From assembly GCA_036794395.1 (NCBI GenBank), contig DAIRGS010000111.1, positions 1-20,460 on the forward strand: a stretch of 20,460 nt of DNA, given 5' to 3'. Origin of the DNA: DASXMX01 sp036794395 (GTDB lineage: Bacteria; Planctomycetota; Phycisphaerae; Tepidisphaerales; Tepidisphaeraceae). The notes under the pieces were generated by a model. It was not told the origin of the DNA. It did no database searches and saw only the letters and a list, made by a program, of their open reading frames with translations. Below are positions 14,832 to 20,460 of this stretch, piece after piece; within the stretch, counting starts at the first letter, position 1, and each line of letters starts with the position of its first letter. A program made the translations under genes and the position numbers.

Positions 14832-15257
14832 TCGTATCCAGTTTGAACGTCGGGCCGAGAGAAATCCTCTCAGCCGCCGAGCCAATTTGTCTTTATCGCG
14901 GGTCTCGCATTCCCAGATTACAAGCACCTGCCAGCCTTGTTGAGAAAGTTCCCGCACGCTGCGGCGATCACGTGCGGCGTTTTGGATGAACTTCCTTCGC
15001 CAGAACTCAATTCTCGATTTGGGTCTGTGATTACCAGGCCGGCAATCGTGCTGGTACCAGAAGCAGCCATGCACGAAAACGACGCGATGTAATCGCGGAA
15101 ATGCGAGATCGGGCGATCCCGGTAGATCGCGACGGTGAAGCCGAAAACGAAAGCCGAGACGGTGGGCGATGCTGCGGACAATTAGCTCTGGCTTGGTGTC
15201 CTTGCCGGGGATGGCGGCCATGATGCGGGTTCGCCGCTCGGGAGAATGAATGTCCAT
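14808..15257 (-). CDS. vsr: Vsr-family very short patch repair endonuclease, active-site variant
   Basis: 149 residues from the ATG at 15257, where family members start (MDIHSPERRTRIMAAI); an upstream in-frame ATG at 15305 adds residues unlike the family. Vsr nicks next to T in T:G mismatches left by deamination of 5-methylcytosine, beside Dcm-type sites. Visible: Glu24 (KPELIVRSI), metal-binding Asp50 in LPGSPDLAF, and HGCFWYQHDC with His63 and zinc-type His70/Cys72; then FWRRKFIQNAARDRR and VLVIWECE with the later Cys. In E. coli Vsr the residue after FW is His69, needed for activity; here it is Tyr68, a one-base change (CAC to TAC). It may be weakened or altered. It converges on the HEPN gene and is the natural repair partner of the methyltransferase. 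Confidence 0.92.
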   Translation of the reverse strand: MDIHSPERRTRIMAAIPGKDTKPELIVRSIAHRLGFRFRLHRRDLPGSPDLAFPRLHRVVFVHGCFWYQHDCRPGNHRPKSRIEFWRRKFIQNAARDRRSVRELSQQGWQVLVIWECETRDKDKLARRLRGFLSARRSNWIRLTGDRDR

Positions 15258-15368
15258 CCAAGTGCCTGTAATGCGGCGGCGTCGAGCCCCCCGAAGAACC
15301 GGCAATCGTATACATGCCGTAGCGCTCCGCTCCTACCCATGGCTTGTACTGCCGCTGGTGAAGTTCCA

Positions 15369-15701
15369 CTATGCACACTGGGCGAGATCGTTAAACCTGA
15401 CATAGCACCAGTTCGCGAGGTTGCGTGTATCGCCCCCGTCGATCTTGGGGACGACGAATCGCGTGTGGCGGGTGCTGCTTTTAGCGGCATTGAACGCGAG
15501 GGTGACGAATGGGCCGAAATCGAGCCCAAAGAATTCACCGATGGCCGGCGCATGAGCCGGGGTATTTTCTTTGATCTGGACGAGATACGTGTGCCGACGG
15601 TCCCGGGACAAGCCGTCGATGTCAGAGTAAAAATCGCAGCAGCCGGAAGGTTGCTGAAGGCTCGGTGAGTTGGCGCTCATCCGAGGGTTTTCTGGTGACA
15701 C
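15369..15701 (-). CDS. Unrecognised ORF between tRNA-Arg and vsr
   Basis: 110 codons from a GTG at 15701; the ATG at 15680 is the alternative start (MSANSPSLQQPSG). The middle and end look like real protein: DFYSDIDGLSRDRRHTYLVQ, EFFGLDFGPFVTLAFNAA, TRHTRFVVPKIDGGD and a C-terminal NWCYVRFNDLAQCA. I do not recognise a family. It could be a short complete gene or the surviving part of a longer one: other frames stay open through the 111 bases before vsr, but none continues its sequence convincingly. Its location between the tRNA and vsr, in the same direction as vsr, makes it a possible accessory of the methyltransferase module. Confidence 0.45.
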   Translation of the reverse strand: MSPENPRMSANSPSLQQPSGCCDFYSDIDGLSRDRRHTYLVQIKENTPAHAPAIGEFFGLDFGPFVTLAFNAAKSSTRHTRFVVPKIDGGDTRNLANWCYVRFNDLAQCA

Positions 15702-15764
15702 GATTCGATGACATCACAGATTAGGCGGCTGACTCCGCGACTTCAACATGTTTATATTTTCAAG

Positions 15765-15838
15765 TGTTCCCGGCAGGTCTCGAACCTGCAACCTTCGGCT
15801 TCGGAGGCCGACGCTCTATCCAATTGCGCTACGGGAAC
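15765..15838 (-). tRNA. tRNA-Arg (anticodon CCG)
   Basis: A 74-base cloverleaf on the minus strand. The acceptor stem GTTCCCG pairs with CGGGAAC, plus discriminator A. The D stem is GCGC/GAGC-type with loop AATTGGATA. The anticodon stem TCGGC/GCCGA holds the loop CTCCGAA, so the anticodon is CCG and reads CGG arginine codons. The T stem GCAGG/CCTGC holds TTCGAGA. No CCA is encoded. Its 3' end faces the vsr/methyltransferase side. Confidence 0.97.
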
Positions 15839-16100
15839 GGCGCGATCTCTTTTGGAGTTCGTTTGGAATGTTACTCAGGGCTGGGCGGTTCGTCTACCGA
15901 CGCTTGAGGATGCCAGCGAAAGCGACAGGGCGAACGCATCTTCGGGCGTAGATATACGACAGTGCGCCAAAAGCGCGGATTTCGTCGAACGGGCTTACGC
16001 GTGTTCCGCACCGCACCTTCGTTTTCATGCCGCCACGTACATGGAGCTGTTAAGATGCGATAGCCCTGGCGAAAGCGATCAGGCAGGTGAACGGAAGCGG
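15839..16100. other. Gap with no supported gene
   Basis: About 260 bases. The open frames here (minus 15871-16104 and part of plus 15708-16511, which runs through the tRNA) lack protein character and start signals. No hairpin or repeat stands out. Confidence 0.5.
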
Positions 16101-16661
16101 TCATTCCTTGCCAAAAAGGGACATGATTTTGCCCCGGAGGCGGGTGAGGAGAGAGCCTTCGCCAAACACTTTTTCAGCCCGCGAGCGGTTCCAAATGCGA
16201 AGTTCGTTGACGGGCCAGGGGCCGCCGGCTTTCCAGGCGACGATCCCTTCGGCGACTCTTTGAGAGACGTGGCTGGAATCCCAGGGTGGGGCGATGTGTT
16301 GAAGGGCGTTGGAGTCGGTGACGTTGAGGGCTTGCCAGCCGGTCAGGTTGGCGGCAGCGATGACGGAGGCGGCGAGCTTGCCCGTTTTGCGATGGGGGCC
16401 AATCACTTCTACACTTTCAAATGCGCCGCCTCGCATTGGGGGAAAGCAATACACCTTCGCGCCGGGATCAAGGTCGCCCGGCCGATTGCCTGTGTCGTGG
16501 TCGACGACTGACGCGACGATGCACCACACACCTTTGGGGGGTTCCTGTTCGCCGGTTAAGTCAAATGCGACGCGTTCGGACTGGTCTTCCCGTGTGGGCG
16601 ACCGTTGGGCGGAACGGGACCGCGACGTGCTTTCAGTTGAAGAATTCGACCTTCGGGCCAT
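16101..16661 (-). CDS. Hypothetical protein
   Basis: 186 residues from the ATG at 16661 (MARRSNSSTESTSRSRSAQR); the upstream ATG at 16715 adds a Cys/Ile/Trp-rich stretch and would crowd the divergent gene, so I prefer the shorter form, although neither start has a clear Shine-Dalgarno. The first 30 residues are Ser/Arg-rich and disordered. The rest is a compact mixed domain (RVAFDLTGE, GVWCIVASVVDHDTG, AKVYCFPPMRGGAFESVEVI, RKTGKLAASVIAAANLTGWQ) and ends LRGKIMSLFGKE. No family recognised; no signal peptide. It is probably cytoplasmic. It is divergent from the zinc-ribbon gene with a gap of about 65 bases between starts. Confidence 0.65.
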   Translation of the reverse strand: MARRSNSSTESTSRSRSAQRSPTREDQSERVAFDLTGEQEPPKGVWCIVASVVDHDTGNRPGDLDPGAKVYCFPPMRGGAFESVEVIGPHRKTGKLAASVIAAANLTGWQALNVTDSNALQHIAPPWDSSHVSQRVAEGIVAWKAGGPWPVNELRIWNRSRAEKVFGEGSLLTRLRGKIMSLFGKE

Positions 16662-16726
16662 CGTTTCAATGTACCACGAAATGACGGCAATGTTCGACCC
16701 ACAAACACATTGCATCGGATCAATGG

Positions 16727-17065
16727 GTGCCGATCGCGATGAACTCCGTAGAATGGGGGATCGTGGAAAATGGTATCACATGTGCAATCTGTGGCCGGCC
16801 AGTGGTGATGGGAACTGGTTATCGGGTTCGGATGGACGTGGTCGCTGATTCAGACATGCCTGCGACGGCTGGCGATGAAATCGAATCGGGCGACTTGAAT
16901 GCTGCGATCGCCGCGGCGATTGAAGAGGCCAAGGCGATGTCTGCCGAGGATTTGCAGGACGGCGTACACCGCCGGTTTGAGTTTCGCTTGTGCCCAGGGT
17001 GCCACAGACGTTTTCTGGCAAATCCGTTAGGGCTTCCGCGCCAAATTGTGGTTGGGAAGAACTGA
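16727..17065 (+). CDS. Small zinc-ribbon protein
   Basis: 112 residues from GTG at 16727; the ATG at 16739 (MNSVEWGIVENG) is an equally possible start. Two CxxC knuckles, CAIC (19-22) and CPGC (89-92), would bind one zinc ion and bring the ends together. Between them lies an acidic Ala/Glu-rich helix (SGDLNAAIAAAIEEAKAM). Such ribbons usually bind protein or nucleic acid; the partner is unknown. Its stop is three bases before the ATG of the acyl-CoA dehydrogenase-like gene, so the two share a transcript. No family recognised. Confidence 0.7.
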   Translation: MPIAMNSVEWGIVENGITCAICGRPVVMGTGYRVRMDVVADSDMPATAGDEIESGDLNAAIAAAIEEAKAMSAEDLQDGVHRRFEFRLCPGCHRRFLANPLGLPRQIVVGKN

Positions 17066-17068
17066 TTT

Positions 17069-18142
17069 ATGGTTATCGGACCTGATTTCAAACCAAGTGA
17101 GTTTGCGGATCTGTTCGCGGATTTGGGGCGGCGGGCCGATGCGTTAGACCAATCCGGGGAATGGCCCGAGAACGAACTCATGCGATTGGCCGAGAGCAAG
17201 TTGATGGGCGCGGCGATTGGGACGGAATGGGGTGGGGAGGGTTTTGGACCGTTGGACGTGCATCTGATTTATGAGGCAATGGCGCGGACATCGTTAACCG
17301 TTTCTCTGATTGTTTCGCAACGCGACGCGGCTGCGGGTTTGATTGAAGCGTCGCAGTCGCCCCTGCGAAGTCAACTGTTGTCGCGGCTGGCGGCAGGGGA
17401 GATTTTTGCGACGGTCGGCATCGCCCAGCTCACCACCAGCCGGCAGGGTGCCGTGCCGGCGATGAGGGCCACGCGCATGGAAGGGGGGTATCGCTTCGAT
17501 GGATTGATTCCGTGGTGTACGGGCGCCGCGCGGGCGGACTACATCGTCGCCGGTGGTGCGACGGAGGATGGCCGACATGTATTGGCGTTGTTGTCGCGGG
17601 ACGCGAAGGGTGTTTGCGTTGATCCGCCGATGCCACTCGTGGCGTTGAGCGCGAGTTGGACGGCTTCGGTGCGATGCGACGCGGTGGAGGTTGAAGATGA
17701 GAAGATCCTTCGGGTGGGGGAAAAGGTTTTGACGCGCGGAAATCATTTGCCGCTCGGGCAGGCTTTTCTGGCGATGGGATTGTGTCGGGGCGCGATTGAT
17801 CTGATTCAACGATTTCAATCACCCGCGGCAGAAAGAGCTTTCGCGCGGTTTGATCGTCAGCTTGAGGATTTGCGGACTGAAGTGCTGCGTCTGTCGCAGC
17901 CCGACATGGAAGCCCAGGCAAATGATGCGGCGGCGGGGATTCGCGGGCGATGCAATGACCTGGCGCTGCGCGCGACGCACGCCGGGATCACCTTGTATAA
18001 GGGAACCGGTTTGCTTGCGGGTCATCCGGCTCAAAGGCTTGCGCGCGAGGCGATGTTTTTATTGGTGTGGTCGTGCCCCAATCCGGTCGTTGATTGCACA
18101 GTCGATTTGCTCACCGAGCCCCCGGCTTCCTGCGACGCATGA
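17069..18142 (+). CDS. Acyl-CoA dehydrogenase-like flavoprotein
   Basis: 357 residues with the order of the acyl-CoA dehydrogenase fold: an N-terminal helical domain (FADLFADLGRRADAL, then GAAIGTEWGGEGFGPLDVHL), a middle beta domain (ATVGIAQLTTSRQG in the flavin-contact region, YRFDGLIPWCTGAARADYIV), and a C-terminal helical domain with CNDLALRATHAGITLYKGTG and HPAQRLAREAMFLLVW. It probably binds FAD and oxidises or hydroxylates a substrate. The usual catalytic Glu of classical dehydrogenases is not evident, and the C-terminal HPxQRxxRxA layout is closer to the flavin-monooxygenase branch, so the reaction is uncertain. It is cotranscribed with the zinc-ribbon gene. Its last 32 bases overlap the convergent CoA-binding gene. 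Confidence 0.85.
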   Translation: MVIGPDFKPSEFADLFADLGRRADALDQSGEWPENELMRLAESKLMGAAIGTEWGGEGFGPLDVHLIYEAMARTSLTVSLIVSQRDAAAGLIEASQSPLRSQLLSRLAAGEIFATVGIAQLTTSRQGAVPAMRATRMEGGYRFDGLIPWCTGAARADYIVAGGATEDGRHVLALLSRDAKGVCVDPPMPLVALSASWTASVRCDAVEVEDEKILRVGEKVLTRGNHLPLGQAFLAMGLCRGAIDLIQRFQSPAAERAFARFDRQLEDLRTEVLRLSQPDMEAQANDAAAGIRGRCNDLALRATHAGITLYKGTGLLAGHPAQRLAREAMFLLVWSCPNPVVDCTVDLLTEPPASCDA

Positions 18143-18563
18143 GATCGATCATCAGGCAGCGGTCTTCGACAAAGTCGATCCCAGCGCGACCGGCCAGCTC
18201 GCGGGCTTCATCACTGATGATTCCACTTTGCAGCCAAACCCCTTTCGCACCCGCGGCGATTGCCTGGCGAACGATGTCCGGACACGCTTCGGCACGGCGG
18301 AATACGTCGACCAAATCGATTGGTCTGGGAGCAGCTTCAAGACTGGGGTAACACTTAAGGCCGAGCACACGATCGCAATTGGGATTGATTGGGATGACCT
18401 CTTTGCCGGCGGACAAGAGGTAGCTGGCTACTCCAAAACTCGGACGCGACGGATCATCGCTCAGACCCACCACCGCAATCCGCTGAGCATTGAGAAGGCG
18501 ATCATGCGATTTCTCGTGCGGTAGATCAGACGGAACAGGGCACGATTCTCCCGCCATTTTCAA
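18111..18563 (-). CDS. CoA-binding domain protein (YccU family)
   Basis: 150 residues, close to the family's usual length of about 140. It has a Rossmann-type CoA-binding fold: RIAVVGLSDDPSRPSFGVASYL (28-49) is the nucleotide loop, then VIPINPN (56-62), CYPSLEAAPRPIDLVDVFRR (71-90), AKGVWLQSGI (106-115) and the closing EDRCLMIDLMRR (133-144), all standard YccU marks. The family binds CoA; its exact role is not settled. It converges on the acyl-CoA dehydrogenase-like gene with a 32-base overlap and diverges from the VTPQSGN-repeat gene across a 60-base gap that holds a sigma54 promoter facing the other way. Confidence 0.9.
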   Translation of the reverse strand: MKMAGESCPVPSDLPHEKSHDRLLNAQRIAVVGLSDDPSRPSFGVASYLLSAGKEVIPINPNCDRVLGLKCYPSLEAAPRPIDLVDVFRRAEACPDIVRQAIAAGAKGVWLQSGIISDEARELAGRAGIDFVEDRCLMIDLMRRRKPGAR

Positions 18564-18581
18564 TTACTCCCGTTCTGCATA

Positions 18582-18597
18582 TGGCACTCCCCTTGCA
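18582..18597 (+). promoter_or_regulatory. Sigma54 (RpoN) -24/-12 promoter
   Basis: TGGCAC (18582-18587), five spacer bases, TTGCA (18593-18597). This matches the sigma54 consensus TGGCACG-N4-TTGCW at every invariant position, with the -24 GG and -12 GC at the right distance. Transcription would begin near 18608, leaving about 16 bases that include the GAGGAG Shine-Dalgarno (18614-18619) before the ATG at 18624. It implies activation by an RpoN-dependent enhancer-binding protein. Confidence 0.8.
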
Positions 18598-18623
18598 ATA
18601 CTGGTGCCCTAAAGAGGAGCGAT

Positions 18624-19865
18624 ATGAAAACAAACATGTTAGTTTCAGCGGCGGTAATTGCGGCATTAAGCCAGTTGAGTCTGGCACAAACTCCACAGCC
18701 TGCCCCTGCGGCGGCTCGGGCTGGTGGTGCAGTGGCATTGCCGGGGGTCGAAGCAGGCACACTTCAGCTACGACAGTTACCAGCTGTTCTGGATGCCAGG
18801 GAACGTCGGCAGGACTGGCACGAAGCCGCGCAGCAGGCAGCGGCAAAGATTCAGGAGCCGGCACTTCGGGATCAGTTTAACCAGAGGCTGGCAGGGTTGG
18901 TGCCGACTGTCGCAAAGGCGCTGATTGCCCAGCCCCAGGAAGATGCCTTGGTGACCGTCGCGGTTTATCGCGATGCCAGCCAGGGGGGTAAGCACGCGAT
19001 GGTTGCAGTGACGTTTGATGGATTGGGGGCGGGGGTGGGGCAGACATTTTTTGCCGATGTGATTGCGGGCCTGCCAAAGCCGCCGGAAGCGGAAGGAATT
19101 CCCAAGTCACTGACATTGGATACCGAGGCGACGAGCTACATGATTTTTTTCATGGGGAAGAATCAGTTGCTGGCCGGGGATATCCCCCATACGGTCATGG
19201 GTCGAAGCGTCGTTGCACTGAGCAACAAGGAGAAGGCCGCCGGGATTGGCGGTGGCACGGCCGTCGTGACACCTTCCCCCGCCCCGGCCGCGCCAGCGCG
19301 CTCGCAGGCGCAACAACCGGACCTCGCGCATCCAGAGGTGGGGGACGTGCAGCCGTTCAACCAGTATGGGGTTCCGCAGGGATATCAGGGATACGCGCCG
19401 GTAAATGATGGGTACTACTATCCGTCGGTTGGGGTGCCGATCGTCATTTTGCCCAATGAATACCCGTCGACGCCAGACTATTTGAACACGCAACGGCAAC
19501 GCCAGATGGAACTGGAGAAGCGGTATCAGCGGAATGCCAACACGCCCGGCGGGAACCGCAGTGTGACTCCCCAATCGGGAAACAATGTAACACCTCAATC
19601 GGGAAACTATGTGACGCCCCAGTCGGGCAACACGGTCACGCCGCAGTCGGGTAACGGCGTGAATACTGGAGCCGGTAACGGCGTTGCGCCGGGACAAGGC
19701 AACAGTGTGACGCCTCAGCCCACCCAACGGCCTCCAGTTACGCCGCCCCCTGCGGGCGCGCCCGGTGGGCCGCCCGCCAATGCAAACGCGCCGCAACAGG
19801 GGATAAAGAATGTCCCTCCAGCGGGCGCACCAGGCGGCCCGCCGGCGGCAGCGGGAAAGAAGTAG
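18624..19865 (+). CDS. Secreted protein with VTPQSGN repeats and Pro/Gly-rich tail
   Basis: 413 residues with GAGGAG five bases before the ATG. The signal peptide is MKTNMLVSAAVIAALSQLSLA with likely cleavage before QTP. Residues about 38-210 form a mixed domain (REEDW-like helix DARERRQDWHEAAQQ, then TVAVYRDASQGGKHAMVAV and TLDTEATSYMIFFMGKNQ). A Tyr/Pro-rich segment follows (YGVPQGYQGYAPVNDGYYYP). Then come four clean and two decayed copies of (N/S)xVTPQSGN from about residue 312 to 362, and two copies of PPAGAPGGPPA near the end. No family recognised. An exported, partly disordered surface or matrix protein is inferred. Its promoter is of the sigma54 type, so expression is probably conditional. 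Confidence 0.85.
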   Translation: MKTNMLVSAAVIAALSQLSLAQTPQPAPAAARAGGAVALPGVEAGTLQLRQLPAVLDARERRQDWHEAAQQAAAKIQEPALRDQFNQRLAGLVPTVAKALIAQPQEDALVTVAVYRDASQGGKHAMVAVTFDGLGAGVGQTFFADVIAGLPKPPEAEGIPKSLTLDTEATSYMIFFMGKNQLLAGDIPHTVMGRSVVALSNKEKAAGIGGGTAVVTPSPAPAAPARSQAQQPDLAHPEVGDVQPFNQYGVPQGYQGYAPVNDGYYYPSVGVPIVILPNEYPSTPDYLNTQRQRQMELEKRYQRNANTPGGNRSVTPQSGNNVTPQSGNYVTPQSGNTVTPQSGNGVNTGAGNGVAPGQGNSVTPQPTQRPPVTPPPAGAPGGPPANANAPQQGIKNVPPAGAPGGPPAAAGKK

Positions 19866-19900
19866 GTCGTTCAGCCGGCACTTAGAGCGTTTATCAGGAA

Positions 19901-19969
19901 GGTGTAGCGTTTGCCATCCCAAGTTTAGCGGCCCCGCTCGCGGGGCGCGGAATGCCCGGACGCTACACC
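19901..19969. other. Nested hairpin after the VTPQSGN-repeat gene
   Basis: An outer perfect 10-bp stem, GGTGTAGCGT (19901-19910) with ACGCTACACC (19960-19969), encloses an inner stem GCCCCG/CGGGGC (19931-19946) with loop CTCG. There is no T tract on either strand, so it is not a classical terminator. It could be a 3'-end stabiliser, a structured RNA, or a dispersed palindromic repeat. Confidence 0.6.
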
Positions 19970-19988
19970 AACGCGGAAACTGCTTTAG

Positions 19989-20291
19989 TTATTGTGGCGG
20001 AGGCGATAGCTCGGACGGCTGTCGCCTCCGTCGCCGTGTTGCGGCGAAACCTATTCCGTCGGGGGCGATTAGAGCGATGCCCAGGTAGGAAGGATTCAGC
20101 CTCTTCCAAACGCGTATTCTTCGACTGACGAGCAGCCCGTCGTGGTGGCCAAGGACGCTGTAAGGTCCGACCGTGCCGAGGCTGACGAACTGCCCGCTTG
20201 GGACTCGCATCGCCAATGCGATTGCCCCGATGAAGCACAGAGCCCCAGAAACCAACAAGCCTTGCGAGAGCCGGAAGACGATCAGCCGCAT
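19989..20291 (-). CDS. Small membrane protein
   Basis: 100 residues. A hydrophobic segment at about 9-28 (SQGLLVSGALCFIGAIALAM) suggests a membrane anchor or uncleaved signal. It is followed by a short exported-looking domain (VSLGTVGPYSVLGHHDGLLV, then NPSYLGIALIAPDGIGF) and an Arg-rich tail (TRRRRRQPSE). No family recognised and no clear Shine-Dalgarno. The overlapping minus frame 19963-20313 lacks this hydrophobic pattern, so I prefer this one. A 13-bp hairpin at 19998-20030 lies within its 3' coding end. Confidence 0.55.
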   Translation of the reverse strand: MRLIVFRLSQGLLVSGALCFIGAIALAMRVPSGQFVSLGTVGPYSVLGHHDGLLVSRRIRVWKRLNPSYLGIALIAPDGIGFAATRRRRRQPSELSPPPQ

Positions 20292-20391
20292 GCTGAAGAT
20301 ACCGCGCCATCATCCGTTCGTGAGAGGGAGTTTTGGTTCACTATTTCATTCCGCAGGGGGTGCGTGACAGTTGCGGCGGCCTCCCTTTTTT

Positions 20392-20433
20392 CCCTCCACC
20401 GGTACGCCGGGGGAGGGGAGGGAGGGGGTTGGG
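20392..20433. other. GC-rich hairpin and G-quadruplex motif
   Basis: CCCTCCACCGG (20392-20402) pairs with CCGGGGGAGGG (20407-20417) around TACG with one A-G mismatch. The G-rich strand continues as four runs, G5-A-G4-A-G3-A-G5 (20409-20428), with single-base loops, the strongest form of quadruplex motif, and a further GGG at 20431-20433. No gene is seen between 20292 and the end of the window. Confidence 0.65.
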
Positions 20434-20460
20434 TTCCTAATTCCCTTGCAAGGCTGTGGT

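Noticed and set aside
15708..16511. 267-codon plus-strand frame
   Set aside because: It runs through the tRNA-Arg gene and opposite a better minus-strand gene; the sequence has no domain-like pattern.
19107..19922. 271-codon minus-strand frame
   Set aside because: Arg-rich shadow of the VTPQSGN-repeat gene.
19998..20030. 13-bp hairpin as a terminator
   Set aside because: No T tract follows on either strand, and it lies inside the coding end of the small membrane protein.

Overview
The window looks like chromosomal DNA of a high-GC planctomycete, most likely of the Phycisphaerae/Tepidisphaera kind. The main clues are a secreted HAF-repeat protein with the planctomycete N-terminal export-like motif (VEVLEGRRLLAG), several lineage-type secreted or membrane proteins with no recognised function, and a long intergenic tract of 9-bp-periodic degenerate repeats of a kind common in PVC-group genomes. 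The taxonomic call is inference from protein style; no rRNA or core marker gene is present.

Layout. 187-1378 (+) holds a HAF-repeat surface protein broken by a one-base shift in a G7 run and apparently cut short at its C-terminus. 1501-3279 (-) is a lower-GC, tightly overlapping three-gene cassette of conserved uncharacterised proteins, the last being a DUF7689-type protein; a 53-codon ORF diverges from it. 3806-4538 (+) is a glycine-zipper/MPADD-repeat protein with a probable frameshift near its start, followed by a strong intrinsic terminator. 4778-5557 (+) is a membrane protein with a very acidic linker. 5558-6306 has no gene but carries tandem, periodic and inverted repeats. 6307-7869 (+) is a secreted coiled-coil protein. 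7988-11661 (+) is a two-gene unit: a MetE-C-like methyltransferase overlapping by one base a soluble PAS-PAS-GAF hybrid histidine kinase.

11960-15257 is the most interesting block. A cytosine-5 DNA methyltransferase, a DUF262 protein and an RX4H HEPN protein are read on + with overlapping or nearly touching genes behind a plausible sigma70-type promoter. A Vsr-type mismatch endonuclease converges on them from the - strand. This looks like a compact methylation-linked defence module in which no ordinary restriction endonuclease is seen and a DUF262/HEPN pair may supply the effector. An unrecognised ORF and a tRNA-Arg(CCG) gene follow, with the tRNA 3' end facing the module.

16101-20460 returns to ordinary chromosomal genes: a hypothetical protein (-), a zinc-ribbon protein coupled to an acyl-CoA dehydrogenase-like flavoprotein (+), a CoA-binding YccU-type protein (-), and a secreted VTPQSGN-repeat protein (+) behind a near-perfect sigma54 promoter. 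It ends with a nested hairpin, a small membrane protein (-) and a G-quadruplex-capable hairpin. No insertion sequence, integrase, CRISPR array or rRNA gene was seen.
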